Assembly: GCA_017161075.1 (NCBI GenBank)
Contig: CP046174.1
Span: 2,418,001-2,482,000, forward strand
Length of the DNA stretch: 64,000 bases
DNA from: Erysipelotrichaceae bacterium 66202529
Lineage (GTDB): Bacteria > Bacillota_I > Bacilli_A > Erysipelotrichales > Erysipelotrichaceae
Direction: 5' to 3'
Shown here: positions 52,225-61,165 of the stretch, piece by piece
How the letters are laid out: each line of letters starts with the position of its first letter
Numbering within the stretch: position 1 is the first letter of the stretch
Notes under the pieces: generated by a model
The model's input: the letters and a program-made list of their open reading frames with translations, nothing else
Databases searched by the model: none
What the model was told of the DNA's origin: nothing
Position numbers and translations under genes: made by a program

Positions 52225-53883
52225 CTACATATTGATTTCCAGAATGACCGGCAGCACCATCGGACGCTTTCCGGTTTCCTTGGAAAGATACTTGCTTATT
52301 TTCTCACGAGCCTCTCCACGCACAGTCAGATTGTCATAGCGTTTTTCCTTAACTGCCGTTTCAATGCATTTTTCCATGATGTTTCCTACTTCCTTGATAA
52401 TGTAGTCCGCATCCTTCAAATAGATCAGACCGCGTGTCTGTACATCTGGACCGTTAATAACTTCCTTCGTCTTATGACTGACACCGACACCGATGATCAT
52501 GACGCCATCCGTTGACAGCACCTCACGATCCTTCAAAACGACACCGGTAACATCCCAGTTTTCTTTTCCGTCAATCAGCGTATCCTCAAGCTCCAGATGC
52601 TCTGCGACACTTTTTAAAATTTTATCCTCGAACTGGGCAACCTGTCCGTTTTCCAGAATCAGGATGCGGTCCGGTGAGTAGCCCATCTTACTTGCCAGAT
52701 TGGCATTTACAAATAGATGGCGGTATTCTCCCTTGACTGGAATATAATATTTCGGCTGGAACAGATACAGCATCATTTTTAGGTCCTCACTGCTTGGATG
52801 CATGGACAGAACTGTTTTGGAATCCAGCGTAAAAATTCTTCCGCCTTCCTTATAGATTTCATTCTCCATGCTGTTGGCATCCAGCTCTGTACCACTGACA
52901 ATCGGGGATGCAACGATAATTGTATCTGTCGTTCGAAAGCTGACAAACTTATCCTCATGGTTGGCGATATTGGACATCGTTCGGAACAAATTTTTACCGT
53001 TTCCGGTGATCAGTACGACAACATCCTCCATATCGTCACGAAAATCCTTTTCCTTGACCTCCATCTCTCTTGGAACCTGATAGTATTTCACAAGCTCCAG
53101 CTGATGCAGCAGCTCACGCATTCCCTTATCATGGAAGAAAATCTTCCGGTTGTATTTCTTAGCCAGCTCAATGATTTCTATGATGCGAAACAGACTCTGG
53201 GAATAGGATGAAATCAGAATGCGGCTGTGACTCGCTTCAAAAATCGGCTCAATCAGATTGGTGATGCGATGCTTTGGCGCCGTATGCCCGACACGGTCTG
53301 CGGACTGCGATTCACTCAGCAGACACAAAACGCCGCGTTTCCCGATATCGCTCAGCTCATTCAGATCGCACAGATACTCCTGCTGCAGCATATCGTAATC
53401 AATGATAAATTCACCTGTATAGACGATATAGCCCTGATCCGTTGCAATCGCCAGACCGAAATTATCCGGGAAGGCATGCGTCATCGGGAAGGTTCTTACC
53501 TTTACACCACCGATGGTCTGCTTGCTGGCACGTTTCATACGGTGAATTTTCACATTCTTGATACCTTCCTTTTTCAGCATATCGTGAATGATATTTGCTG
53601 TCAGGTTTCCGGTATACACAGGAACGTTGATCTGCTTCAACAGATATGGCAGGGCCGCTACAACATCATCATGCGCATGCGTGATGAAAATACCCTTAAC
53701 ACGTTCCTTGTTTTGGATCAGATAGGAAAAATCCGGTATGATGAATTCCACTCCCAGCTGATCGGATTCCGGATACTTCAATCCGGCTTCAATAATAAAT
53801 ATGGCTTCATTGACTTCGACAACGTACATATTCTTTCCGTTTTCGTCAAGTCCGCCAAGCGCAAAAATGCGTACTTGATCCAT
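52225..53883 (-). CDS. RNase J2-like protein with degenerate metal site
   Basis: A 552-residue RNase J family protein (metallo-beta-lactamase, beta-CASP, C-terminal domain). The metal motif reads THAHDDVV (His69, His71, Asp73, Val74), where active enzymes have HxHxDH. TGEF (Glu158) replaces the usual TGDF, and PVKGEYR (Lys384) replaces PxHGEYR. His136 and His362 remain. B. subtilis RNase J2 also has a weakened site and acts as partner of J1. This protein looks further eroded, so it is probably structural or regulatory in a J1-J2 complex. No J1 gene is in the window. An extended -10 TATAAT lies at 53980-53975. Confidence 0.87.
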   Translation of the reverse strand: MDQVRIFALGGLDENGKNMYVVEVNEAIFIIEAGLKYPESDQLGVEFIIPDFSYLIQNKERVKGIFITHAHDDVVAALPYLLKQINVPVYTGNLTANIIHDMLKKEGIKNVKIHRMKRASKQTIGGVKVRTFPMTHAFPDNFGLAIATDQGYIVYTGEFIIDYDMLQQEYLCDLNELSDIGKRGVLCLLSESQSADRVGHTAPKHRITNLIEPIFEASHSRILISSYSQSLFRIIEIIELAKKYNRKIFFHDKGMRELLHQLELVKYYQVPREMEVKEKDFRDDMEDVVVLITGNGKNLFRTMSNIANHEDKFVSFRTTDTIIVASPIVSGTELDANSMENEIYKEGGRIFTLDSKTVLSMHPSSEDLKMMLYLFQPKYYIPVKGEYRHLFVNANLASKMGYSPDRILILENGQVAQFEDKILKSVAEHLELEDTLIDGKENWDVTGVVLKDREVLSTDGVMIIGVGVSHKTKEVINGPDVQTRGLIYLKDADYIIKEVGNIMEKCIETAVKEKRYDNLTVRGEAREKISKYLSKETGKRPMVLPVILEINM

Positions 53884-53974
53884 AATCTAAATACCTCCGT
53901 TTTTCTATTGTTATTATGATGATCGTATTTCTATTCAATAAGGAATATATAGAACCCCATGATAAACTAATCCT

Positions 53975-53980
53975 ATTATA
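53975..53980 (-). promoter_or_regulatory. Extended -10 promoter of the RNase J2-like/ftsK operon
   Basis: On the minus strand TATAAT with TGG in front; the -35 at proper distance is only T-rich. Confidence 0.45.
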
Positions 53981-54292
53981 CCATCAGTTCCTGGAAAAAA
54001 AACAAAAATATGCCCTTCTGTTAAGAAATTTACGCCCATACGACCTATTTTATCATATTTTCGCAAGAAAAAAAGTGATTTCTCACTTTTTCAGCAGCAA
54101 AGTAAATCGCTGAACCCATGCATTAGAACATACAGACGAATACAATCCCCCTATACGACCCCATTATATAGGGGATAGAAAACTTTTAACCAAGCACAAG
54201 CTATCTGTTTTCGATTGAAAAGCTCATATGATCAAACATAGCGGTGAGCAGCCTCCTACATTTACTGGATAGCAAGCATAGGACACCTTTCA
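53981..54292. other. Intergenic region with two hairpins
   Basis: Contains a terminator-like hairpin (AAAAAGTGA/TCACTTTTT at 54070-54091) that can act on either strand. It also holds a CCCCTATA/TATAGGGG inverted repeat around 54150-54176. No gene is supported; the plus-strand frame at 53916-54113 lacks a ribosome binding site. Confidence 0.45.
54070..54091 (-). terminator. Terminator after the 53-residue membrane protein gene
   Basis: AAAAAGTGA and TCACTTTTT form a nine-pair stem with a four-base loop. The minus-strand side ends in TTTTTTTC. It is 200 bases past the small gene and just before the RNase J promoter. Confidence 0.6.
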
Positions 54293-54454
54293 TTATCTAA
54301 AAATAAAATAGAGTACTAGAAGTATGATAACGATGATAGAAAAGCCCAAAAAGAATTTCTGTACAGAATCCATCGATTCCAGAAAGCTTCCATACATACG
54401 ATTATAGGCGTCTACATTCTTTTTCATATCCTTCTTTTTTTTATCCTGTTCCAT
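54293..54454 (-). CDS. Small single-pass membrane protein of unknown function
   Basis: A 53-residue protein. The start is lysine-rich (MEQDKKKKDMKKNVDAYNRM). It ends in one strong membrane helix (FFLGFSIIVIILLVLYFIF, residues 34-52) and a final Arg, a tail-anchored look with the basic end inside. AAAGGAG lies six bases before the ATG. A near-consensus promoter (TTGACA-17-TACAAT) sits about 80 bases upstream. I know no family. The ordinary promoter and binding site, and the clean basic-then-hydrophobic design, make chance unlikely. It is transcribed alone. Confidence 0.72.
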   Translation of the reverse strand: MEQDKKKKDMKKNVDAYNRMYGSFLESMDSVQKFFLGFSIIVIILLVLYFIFR

Positions 54455-54531
54455 AAGTTTCTCCTTTCTTTCACAATCGATTATGAATCACATATAGATA
54501 GGAATACTTACTGTCTGCTATATCTAATTAA

Positions 54532-54560
54532 ATTGTATTTTATTCATAGCGATCTGTCAA
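54532..54560 (-). promoter_or_regulatory. Near-consensus promoter of the 53-residue membrane protein
   Basis: On the minus strand perfect TTGACA (54560-54555), 17 bases, TACAAT (54537-54532). About 70 bases of leader follow. Confidence 0.8.
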
Positions 54561-54850
54561 TGCTTTCCTGGCGTTTTTCAGTACAAGGAGAAGCAGTGAA
54601 TGAGAATGAGCATCAGGGGAAAGCGTAGAATTGGCAAAGCTCATACGCTACGAAAAAATCTGTAGGCAGTTACAAGCATTCTTTCACTGTATTTCACTGT
54701 ATATTGTATGCAAACTATGTGACTGCATTTCTCTGTTCGCATATAGCACGTACAGGTATTCCCTCACATATATCGATATGATTATGTTGCGTTTCTTAAT
54801 TTACTTCCTAGTTAAGGAGTCCTCTGATTTCACCACTCCTATACTTTCCA
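54561..54850. other. Intergenic stretch with nothing recognised
   Basis: Between the small-protein promoter and the miaB terminator. A plus-strand frame (54631-54921) has no ribosome binding site and runs through the terminator, so it is not taken as a gene. Confidence 0.45.
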
Positions 54851-54903
54851 TAAAAAAAGTTGAAAAATCGATTGTGGTATCTTTACCACCGATTTCCCAA
54901 CTC
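54845..54903 (-). terminator. Intrinsic terminator of miaB
   Basis: A long imperfect hairpin: GTGGTA/TACCAC at the tip, then AAATCG/CGATTT and AGTTG/CAACT at the base. On the minus strand seven T follow. Confidence 0.75.
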
Positions 54904-54951
54904 CTTGTTCTATTACTTTAACTTCGTTTTCACTAGCGTGCTAGTTACGTT

Positions 54952-56388
54952 TTATATTTGTTCTCCGTCCAGTGAAAATGTCTTACACGCTGTAATTTTC
55001 ACAGAAACGATATCACCCGGTTTTGCGTCGGTACGCTGAAAGTTTACCAGCTTGTTTGTTTCCGTATAGCCGCTGTAAACCTCTTTATTCTTTTTGCTTG
55101 CACCATCCACCAGCACCTTTACGATGCTTCCAAGGTAGGCCTCGTTTTTTTCATGGGCATACAGATTCCAGCGTTCATTCAGCTCCTGCAGGCGGCGCTG
55201 TTTGACAGCAAGCGGGATATTGTCTTCCATTGCAGCTGCCGGTGTTCCCTCTCTAGGTGAATAAATAAAGGTAAATGCATTGTCAAACTGGCATTCATCC
55301 ACCAGCGATAGCGTATTCTGGAACTGCTCCTCCGTCTCATTGGGAAAGCCCACGATAATATCAGTGGAAATTGCACAGCCCGCAACACGCTCCTTGATCT
55401 TATGAAAGAGCGTCAGGTACTGTTCCCTTGTATAGCGCCTGCCCATAATCTTTAAAATATCACTGTCACCGCTTTGTACAGGGAGATGGATAAACGGCAT
55501 GATGTTGTCATAACGGGCAATCACATCAATCATTTCATCACTAAAATCCCAAGGATGACTCGTTGTAAAGCGAATTCGTTCGATTCCTGTTTTTGCCGTC
55601 TCCTCCAGAAGCTTCGCAAAACCGCCTTCCATATGCAGATCCTTACCATAGGAATTGACATTTTGCCCCAGCAATGTAATCTCCTTGAAGCCGTCCTGCT
55701 TCAAAACACGAACCTCTTCCAAAATATCCTCCATCAGACGGGAACGCTCTTTTCCTCTGGTATATGGAACGATACAGTAGGTACAGAATTTATCGCAGCC
55801 GTACATGATATTTACCCATGCCTTATGCCTGCCAAAGCGGCGTACCGGAAGATTTTCTATGACATCACCTTCCTTGGACAATACCTCAACACTGCGCTTT
55901 CCATGAACCATAACATCATAGAGAAGCTCCGGCAGACGATGAATGTTGTGTGTGCCGAAAATCAGATTTACATGGCGGTATTTCTCCAGCAATGTAGCCA
56001 CGACATCCTCTTCCTGTGCCATGCAGCCACATAAGCCAAATAGTAAATCCGGCTTATTTCTTTTTAACCGCTTTAAGGAGCCGATTTCTCCAAGCACCTT
56101 ATCCTCTGCATTTTTACGGATTGCACAGGTGTTCATCAGTATCAGATCGGCATCCTGCGGATGCTCCACAGCAGTAAAATTCATTTCCTCCAAAATTCCT
56201 GCCAGGGTTTCACTGTCACGTTCATTCGCCTGACAGCCATATGTACGCAAATAATATTTTTTCCCCTGTCCCAGCATGCGAATTTGTTCCGGCATCTGAA
56301 ACAGCGATTTCTCAATGACAGCCTCTTTTGTTGTTCTCACCTGAGCATCCTTCAGATTGGGAAGTGCCCATCCCGGTTGTTTTTTCAT
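54952..56388 (-). CDS. miaB: tRNA-2-methylthio-N6-dimethylallyladenosine synthase
   Basis: A 478-residue radical SAM methylthiotransferase that modifies A37 of tRNAs. The N-terminal UPF0004 domain has [16 protein letters not shown] and [10 protein letters not shown] and holds one iron-sulfur cluster. The radical SAM motif is [17 protein letters not shown]-terminal TRAM domain follows ([20 protein letters not shown]). AGGAG fixes the start at 56388. It ends the rny-ymdB-fer-miaB run, as in B. subtilis; mutS is not in the window. Confidence 0.96.
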
Positions 56389-56422
56389 AACTACTGCTCC
56401 TATCTTTCTTCTATTTATAAAA

Positions 56423-56440
56423 CGCCATTCCTTGATGGCG
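56423..56440 (-). terminator. Second hairpin between ferredoxin and miaB
   Basis: Minus-strand CGCCAT and ATGGCG around a six-base loop, followed by TTTTATAAA. It lies 15 bases after the ferredoxin terminator and may back it up, or sit in the miaB leader. Confidence 0.45.
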
Positions 56441-56450
56441 GATATACCTA

Positions 56451-56477
56451 AAAAAACCAAGCTGATTGGCTTGGTTT
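56451..56477 (-). terminator. Intrinsic terminator of the ferredoxin gene, overlapping its stop codon
   Basis: Minus-strand AAACCAAGC, loop, GCTTGGTTT, then a T-run. The first arm starts inside the stop codon TAA (56478-56476). Confidence 0.85.
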
Positions 56478-56649
56478 ACTGAGAGATTGCAGAAACTGGA
56501 CATGCGCTTACGCATGAACCACAGTCAATACAAGTTCCTTCATCACATACGGATTTACCCTCATCATTCATGCTCAGAGCACCAACTGGGCAAACACCTA
56601 CACATGCACCACAACCGATGCAAGTATCTACATCTACTTTAACTGCCAT
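56476..56649 (-). CDS. 2[4Fe-4S] ferredoxin
   Basis: A 57-residue clostridial-type ferredoxin. Two cluster motifs are complete: CIGCGACVGVCP (residues 10-21) and CIDCGSCVSACP (40-51), giving eight cysteines. It carries electrons for fermentation and for radical SAM or other iron-sulfur enzymes; miaB next to it is one, though the link is not proven. AAAGGAGG precedes the ATG. It has its own promoter and terminator, so it forms a single-gene unit set between ymdB and miaB. Confidence 0.95.
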   Translation of the reverse strand: MAVKVDVDTCIGCGACVGVCPVGALSMNDEGKSVCDEGTCIDCGSCVSACPVSAISQ

Positions 56650-56677
56650 TGTTTATTCCTCCTTTACAACCTCTTCT

Positions 56678-56705
56678 ATTATACCATATACCCGACGCAG
56701 TGCAA
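56678..56705 (-). promoter_or_regulatory. Promoter of the ferredoxin gene
   Basis: On the minus strand TTGCAC (56705-56700), 16 bases, TATAAT (56683-56678). A 50-base inverted repeat (56708-56757) lies directly upstream. Confidence 0.75.
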
Positions 56706-56707
56706 GC

Positions 56708-56757
56708 ATTTCACTATGAAAAAGATGTGAATTTTTCTACATTCTTCACAGTGAAAT
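56708..56757. repeat. Inverted repeat upstream of the ferredoxin promoter
   Basis: ATTTCACT (56708-56715) and AGTGAAAT (56750-56757) are perfect complements. Inside them GAAAAA and TTTTTC also pair. It may be an operator or a cruciform; no T-run follows. Confidence 0.45.
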
Positions 56758-56777
56758 ACTGCTGTTTGGGGTAAGAA

Positions 56778-56799
56778 AAAGCCGTGTATTCACGGCTTT
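56778..56799 (-). terminator. Intrinsic terminator of ymdB, overlapping its stop codon
   Basis: Minus-strand AAAGCCGTG, AATA, CACGGCTTT, then TTC. The first arm begins at the last base of the TGA stop (56801-56799). Confidence 0.82.
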
Positions 56800-57584
56800 C
56801 AGCATTCTACATCCGCAGGGCGAATCTGGATACGCTCAATATGCACTGCTTTTCTTGTGGCTTCATCAATTTGTACCACAGCACCGCACAGAATTCCAGG
56901 GCCCTCTGCAATTTTAAACTTCGTTTTTTCTTCGGTTGTAAAGCGTGTCAGTATCTCATTTACATCACGCCCCAGCACACTCGTATAGGCACCGCACATA
57001 CCCAAATCGGTAATCGCCGCTGTTCCATATACCAGGCGCTCATCTGCGGTTTGTACATGCGTATGTGTTCCCACAACAGCCTGTACCCTGCCGGCAAAAT
57101 GATATGTGAAGGCGATTTTTTCACTTGTCGTTTCCGCATGCAAATCTACCAGATAAACATCAGCATCGATATCATTCAGGATATCCTCCATACAGAAGAA
57201 TGGTGAATCAACAACATTGTTCATCCAGACCTCTCCGCACAGATTGGAAATGGAAACCCGCATGCCGTTGACCTTGACCACCACGGTATGCTGGCCATAT
57301 TCCAGCGGCTCCATATTGGCAGGGCGCACCATACGGTCCGCCTCTTCGATAAACTGGTAAATATCATTCTTGGAAAATGTATGATTTCCCATCGTGCATA
57401 CATCAACCCCCATAGCAAGGAGCTGATGATAGATTTTTCTGGTAATTCCCTTGCCATGTGCCGAATTTTCAGCATTGGCAACAACAAGATCAATATTGTA
57501 GCGTTCCTTCAGCTGCGGCAGATGCTCCTTCACACTCTCTCTTCCTACAGAGCCGACGATATCGCCGAGAAACAGTATATTCAT
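56799..57584 (-). CDS. ymdB: YmdB-family metallophosphoesterase (2',3'-cyclic nucleotide phosphodiesterase)
   Basis: A 261-residue calcineurin-like phosphoesterase. MNILFLGDIVGSVGRE, NAENSAHGKGI, MGNHTFSKND and VGTHTHVQTADER supply the two-metal ligands. In B. subtilis YmdB cuts 2',3'-cyclic nucleotides and steers cell fate (motility versus biofilm) with RNase Y. The start at 57584 follows the rny stop by one base, giving close coupling with the weak upstream site GCGAAG. Confidence 0.94.
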   Translation of the reverse strand: MNILFLGDIVGSVGRESVKEHLPQLKERYNIDLVVANAENSAHGKGITRKIYHQLLAMGVDVCTMGNHTFSKNDIYQFIEEADRMVRPANMEPLEYGQHTVVVKVNGMRVSISNLCGEVWMNNVVDSPFFCMEDILNDIDADVYLVDLHAETTSEKIAFTYHFAGRVQAVVGTHTHVQTADERLVYGTAAITDLGMCGAYTSVLGRDVNEILTRFTTEEKTKFKIAEGPGILCGAVVQIDEATRKAVHIERIQIRPADVEC

Positions 57585-57585
57585 A

Positions 57586-59139
57586 TTACTTCGCCAGTTC
57601 GCAGGCTCTTGTTTCACGAATGACTGTCACCTTGATCTGTCCCGGATATGTAAGCTCTGCTTCGATCTTATCCTTGATATCGCGTGCCAGCTTGTGACAT
57701 CCCAGATCATCCATCTTTTCCGGTACTGCCATGACACGAACCTCACGTCCTGCCTGAATTGCATAGGCACTGTCTACACCGTCAAAGGATTTCGTGATTT
57801 TCTCAAGCTCCTCCAGACGGTTAATATAGTTCTGCAGTGCTTCATAGCGGGCACCCGGACGTGCTGCGGAAATCGTATCCGCTGCGATTACCAGATTGGA
57901 AATCAAAAACTGCGGTTCCACTTCACCATGGTGAGACTGGATGGCGTTCAGCACTACCTCGCGCTCGCCATGCTTTTTACAAAACTTGTAGCCGAGCTCA
58001 ATATGGCTTCCTTCCACTTCAAAGTCCAGAGCCTTTCCAATATCATGCAGTAGTCCTGCACGCTTTGCCAGCTGCTGGTTTAATCCCAGCTCCGCTGCCA
58101 TCATCCCAGCCAGATGCGCAACCTCCATACTGTGCTGCAATGCATTCTGCCCATAGGAGAAGCGATATTTCAAGCGTCCAATCAAACGGATGATTTCGCG
58201 GTCGATTCTACCAATTCCCAGCTTGAATACCGTATCCTCTCCGGTCTTCATGATGCTGGTATCCATTTCCTTCTTGATTTTGTGCACAACTTCTTCAATA
58301 CGTCCCGGCTGGATACGTCCATCCTTAATCAGATGCTCCAGAGCAAGTCGTGCCACCTCTCTGCGGATAGGATCAAAGCAGGAAACAGTAATCGTTTCCG
58401 GCGTATCATCAATAATCAGATCAACACCAGTCGCCTGTTCAATCGCCTTGATGTTTCTACCCTCACGTCCGATGATTCTGCCCTTCATTTCCTCACTTGG
58501 CAGGGAAACAACGGAAACCGTGCGATCCACTGCCTCATCAGAGGAAATCCGCTGAATACTGAGGGCAACGATATTGCGTGCCTTTTCATCCGCAATGGAT
58601 TTTGCTTCTTCTTCTTTTTCTTTAATATACGCCATCGTTTCTTTTTCCATACGCTTCTCTGTGATGGCCATCAGTTCTTCTCTCGCCTCGGCAGTTGTCA
58701 GGGAAGCCACACGCTCCAGCTCCTCCACCTGCACATCGATTTTTTCCTGTAATTCTTTATCTTTTTTATCTAGCATTGCCATTTTGTCAGCTAACTGCGC
58801 GCTCTTAACATCAATCTGCTTTTCCTTGCTGGTCAATGTCTCATCACGGAAATTGAGGTTATCCTCTCTGCGCAGCAGTTTGTTTTCCATATCGGTAACT
58901 TCCTGCTTGCGTTCCTTAATTTCCTTTTCAGCCGCAATCTTTAGTTCATGAGCTTGTGTACGACCATCCAGCACTGCCTGCTTAACAACGGAATCGGCTT
59001 TTGATTCCGCTTCCTTCAGCAGCATGGATGCCTTTTGCTGATCTTTATTTAAACCCGCCTTGGATATAATCACCATGATTACAATTCCAACGACAAGACC
59101 TGTCAACACAGACAAAAAGATGATAAGTGGATTATCCAT
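57586..59139 (-). CDS. rny: Ribonuclease Y
   Basis: A 517-residue membrane-bound endoribonuclease that starts mRNA decay in Firmicutes. One membrane helix (about 4-25) leads to a long coiled coil (30-190). The KH domain carries MKGRIIGREGRNIKAIE, and the HD domain has QHSMEVAHLAGMM and LLHDIGKALD, the metal-binding His-Asp pair. GGAGG precedes the ATG at 59139. The rny-ymdB pair next to recA is conserved. It may work with the RNase J-type protein encoded at 52225-53883. Confidence 0.97.
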   Translation of the reverse strand: MDNPLIIFLSVLTGLVVGIVIMVIISKAGLNKDQQKASMLLKEAESKADSVVKQAVLDGRTQAHELKIAAEKEIKERKQEVTDMENKLLRREDNLNFRDETLTSKEKQIDVKSAQLADKMAMLDKKDKELQEKIDVQVEELERVASLTTAEAREELMAITEKRMEKETMAYIKEKEEEAKSIADEKARNIVALSIQRISSDEAVDRTVSVVSLPSEEMKGRIIGREGRNIKAIEQATGVDLIIDDTPETITVSCFDPIRREVARLALEHLIKDGRIQPGRIEEVVHKIKKEMDTSIMKTGEDTVFKLGIGRIDREIIRLIGRLKYRFSYGQNALQHSMEVAHLAGMMAAELGLNQQLAKRAGLLHDIGKALDFEVEGSHIELGYKFCKKHGEREVVLNAIQSHHGEVEPQFLISNLVIAADTISAARPGARYEALQNYINRLEELEKITKSFDGVDSAYAIQAGREVRVMAVPEKMDDLGCHKLARDIKDKIEAELTYPGQIKVTVIRETRACELAK

Positions 59140-59190
59140 ACCACAATTCCTCCATTCGTCTTTCTTGAAGAGTTTTCTCTTCTGTATTAT

Positions 59191-59219
59191 ATTGTACATA
59201 ATTTTCACACTTTTCTCAA
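59191..59219 (-). promoter_or_regulatory. Promoter of rny-ymdB
   Basis: On the minus strand TTGAGA (59219-59214), 17 bases, TACAAT (59196-59191), directly followed by ATAAT. Confidence 0.75.
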
Positions 59220-59308
59220 CAAAAAAGCGCACTTTTCACAAAAATGCGTGAATTTATGTAAGTGTTTCCATATTTGGATAAAAAAGAAGCTTCTATCTGA
59301 AACTGCTG

Positions 59309-59345
59309 AAAACGTAGGCGATTTTAACCATCGCCTACGTTTTAT
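59309..59345 (-). terminator. Bidirectional terminator after recA
   Basis: AAAACGTAGGCGAT and ATCGCCTACGTTTT form a 14-pair stem around TTTAACC or so. It is 270 bases past recA and 90 before the rny promoter. Confidence 0.88.
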
Positions 59346-59614
59346 TCATAGAAAGAAAGCAGATATCCTGCACTTTGATCAAGCAAGCTCTGACTTACGC
59401 AGCTTCGATTTGCCGCTCCGTTCAGCAGCCGCTTAATATACGAAGGACTGAACATACGGACTTACGAACCCCTGTTTCAAAGGAGTATGACAACACCAGC
59501 TTCTTACCTTGCAGGGTATTTCATAATCAAAAGGATGAGTCATGAGCTTTTCCATCCGTTCATCCCTATCGTTCATGCTATGGATTCTGCTTTTTTACAC
59601 ATACGTGCTGTTTG
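59346..59614. other. Untranslated-looking region downstream of recA
   Basis: No good gene. A minus-strand frame of 47 codons (about 59578 down to 59435) lacks a ribosome binding site. The stretch lies between the recA stop and its terminator, so it is a long 3' untranslated region or hides a small RNA. Confidence 0.4.
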
Positions 59615-60667
59615 CTATGCCGCTTCCTTTTTATCCTCAACAGCCTCAGCCTTCTGCGGGGCCGTCTTTTCCTTCAGCTTTTCTCCCAGCTCTGCCATCA
59701 ATGCAGGGTTGTTCTTAATAAAGGTTTTTGCTGCTTCCTTCCCCTGTCCAATTTTTTCACCATTATAGGAGAACCATGCGCCGCTTTTCATAACGATATC
59801 ATGATCCACGCATAAATCAAGCAGCTCTGCCACATAGGAAATACCCTCACCGTACATGATTTCGATTTGTGCCACCTTAAATGGAGGGGCCACCTTATTT
59901 TTAACCACCTTGACGTTGACCTTGTTTCCGATGATATCGGTACCGTTTTTGATTGCCTCACTGCGTCGGATATCCAGACGCACAGAGGAATAAAACTTCA
60001 ATGCTCGACCACCCGGTGTGGTTTCCGGATTACCAAACATGATACCAACCTTTTCACGCAGCTGGTTAATAAAAATCGCCGTACATTCGCTGCGGTTCAT
60101 GATACCGCTCAGCTTCCGCATTGCCTTGGACATCATACGTGCCTGCAGACCAACGTTGGCATCCCCCATCTCACCGTCCAGCTCTGCCTGCGGAACCAGA
60201 GCCGCCACGGAATCGACAACCACCAGATCGATCGCACCGCTTTTGATCAGCATTTCCGTAATATCCAGCGCCTGCTCACCACTGTCCGGCTGAGAAAGTA
60301 TCAAATCATCAATATTGACTCCCAGATTCTTTGCATAGGTCGGATCAATGGCGTTCTCAGCATCGATGAATGCAGCACGGCCGCCCTTTTTCTGTACCTC
60401 GGCAATGGCATGCAGTGCCAGCGTTGTCTTACCGCTTGATTCCGGGCCATAGATTTCCACGATTCTTCCTTTTGGATATCCGCCGATTCCCAGTGCCTCA
60501 TCCACCTTGATCGAGCCAGAGGATATCGCATCGATTTCCACTGCCGCACGATCTCCCAGCTTCATAATGGAGCCTTTTCCAAACTGCTTCTCAATCTGCT
60601 TCAGCGTATCATCCAGCAGATCCTTTTTCTTTGTGTCCTTATCCTGGGACTTTTTCTCTTTTTCCAT
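59615..60667 (-). CDS. recA: Recombinase RecA
   Basis: A 350-residue strand-exchange ATPase. [15 protein letters not shown] (Walker A), [20 protein letters not shown] (Walker B and loop L1), and [20 protein letters not shown] (loop L2) are all intact, and the acidic C-terminal tail is present. AAGGAGAG fixes the start. It follows cinA by 34 bases. No LexA-type box is evident in that short gap, so damage control, if any, must act further upstream or not at this site. Confidence 0.98.
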   Translation of the reverse strand: MEKEKKSQDKDTKKKDLLDDTLKQIEKQFGKGSIMKLGDRAAVEIDAISSGSIKVDEALGIGGYPKGRIVEIYGPESSGKTTLALHAIAEVQKKGGRAAFIDAENAIDPTYAKNLGVNIDDLILSQPDSGEQALDITEMLIKSGAIDLVVVDSVAALVPQAELDGEMGDANVGLQARMMSKAMRKLSGIMNRSECTAIFINQLREKVGIMFGNPETTPGGRALKFYSSVRLDIRRSEAIKNGTDIIGNKVNVKVVKNKVAPPFKVAQIEIMYGEGISYVAELLDLCVDHDIVMKSGAWFSYNGEKIGQGKEAAKTFIKNNPALMAELGEKLKEKTAPQKAEAVEDKKEAA

Positions 60668-60701
60668 TCGTCTCTCCTTATTTTTATGTCATAAGGGCTA
60701 C

Positions 60702-61163
60702 TTACGCATCATCCAGAAAACGGATGACCTGTCTGCCCATTTCTTCCACTAACTCTTTTCGCAGTGCGTTGCGTTTTTGTGCGAGCTGGAATTCATATAC
60801 CTTTGTATGGGTATGATCTGCAATCGCGCAATACACCAATCCGGCCGGTTTTCCCTCCATGGTATCCGGGCCGGCATTTCCGGTAAAGGAAACGCACACA
60901 TCCACATCCAGCAGCACTCTCGCCTTTTCCGCCATTTCTCTGGCACATTGAGCACTCACAACACCGTATTGCCGTACAACTTCCTCACTGACATGTACAA
61001 CATTGACCTTGCATTCCGTCCAATAGGTAATAATGCCGCCTTTTAAAACAGCAGAAGCACCACTGACTTCTGCTATTGTGCTCGCAAACAGACCGGCTGT
61101 CAGACTTTCACAGCTTCCTATCGTCAGTCCGTCGCGCTTCAACCGTTCAATTAACGCTTTCAT
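60702..61163 (-). CDS. CinA C-terminal domain protein (nicotinamide-nucleotide amidase)
   Basis: A 153-residue protein that is only the CinA C-terminal domain (PncC-type). GSCESLTAGLFASTIAEVSG, LKGGIITYWTECKVNVVHVS and VCVSFTGNAGPDTMEGKPAG match the family. PncC converts nicotinamide mononucleotide to nicotinate mononucleotide in NAD recycling. The N-terminal molybdopterin-binding-like domain of full CinA is absent. The pgsA-cinA-recA order is a Firmicutes hallmark. It starts two bases after the pgsA stop. Confidence 0.92.
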   Translation of the reverse strand: MKALIERLKRDGLTIGSCESLTAGLFASTIAEVSGASAVLKGGIITYWTECKVNVVHVSEEVVRQYGVVSAQCAREMAEKARVLLDVDVCVSFTGNAGPDTMEGKPAGLVYCAIADHTHTKVYEFQLAQKRNALRKELVEEMGRQVIRFLDDA

Positions 61164-61165
61164 AT

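Noticed and set aside
53916..54113. 65-codon plus-strand frame upstream of the RNase J-like gene
   Set aside because: It runs through a minus-strand promoter and a strong terminator hairpin and has no ribosome binding site.
54631..54921. 96-codon plus-strand frame before the miaB terminator
   Set aside because: It crosses the miaB terminator, lacks a ribosome binding site and resembles no family.
59435..59578. 47-codon minus-strand frame behind recA
   Set aside because: No Shine-Dalgarno sequence; composition looks random. Kept only as part of the untranslated region.
60668..60701. SOS (LexA) box for recA
   Set aside because: The 34-base cinA-recA gap holds only the ribosome binding site and no GAAC/GTTC dyad.
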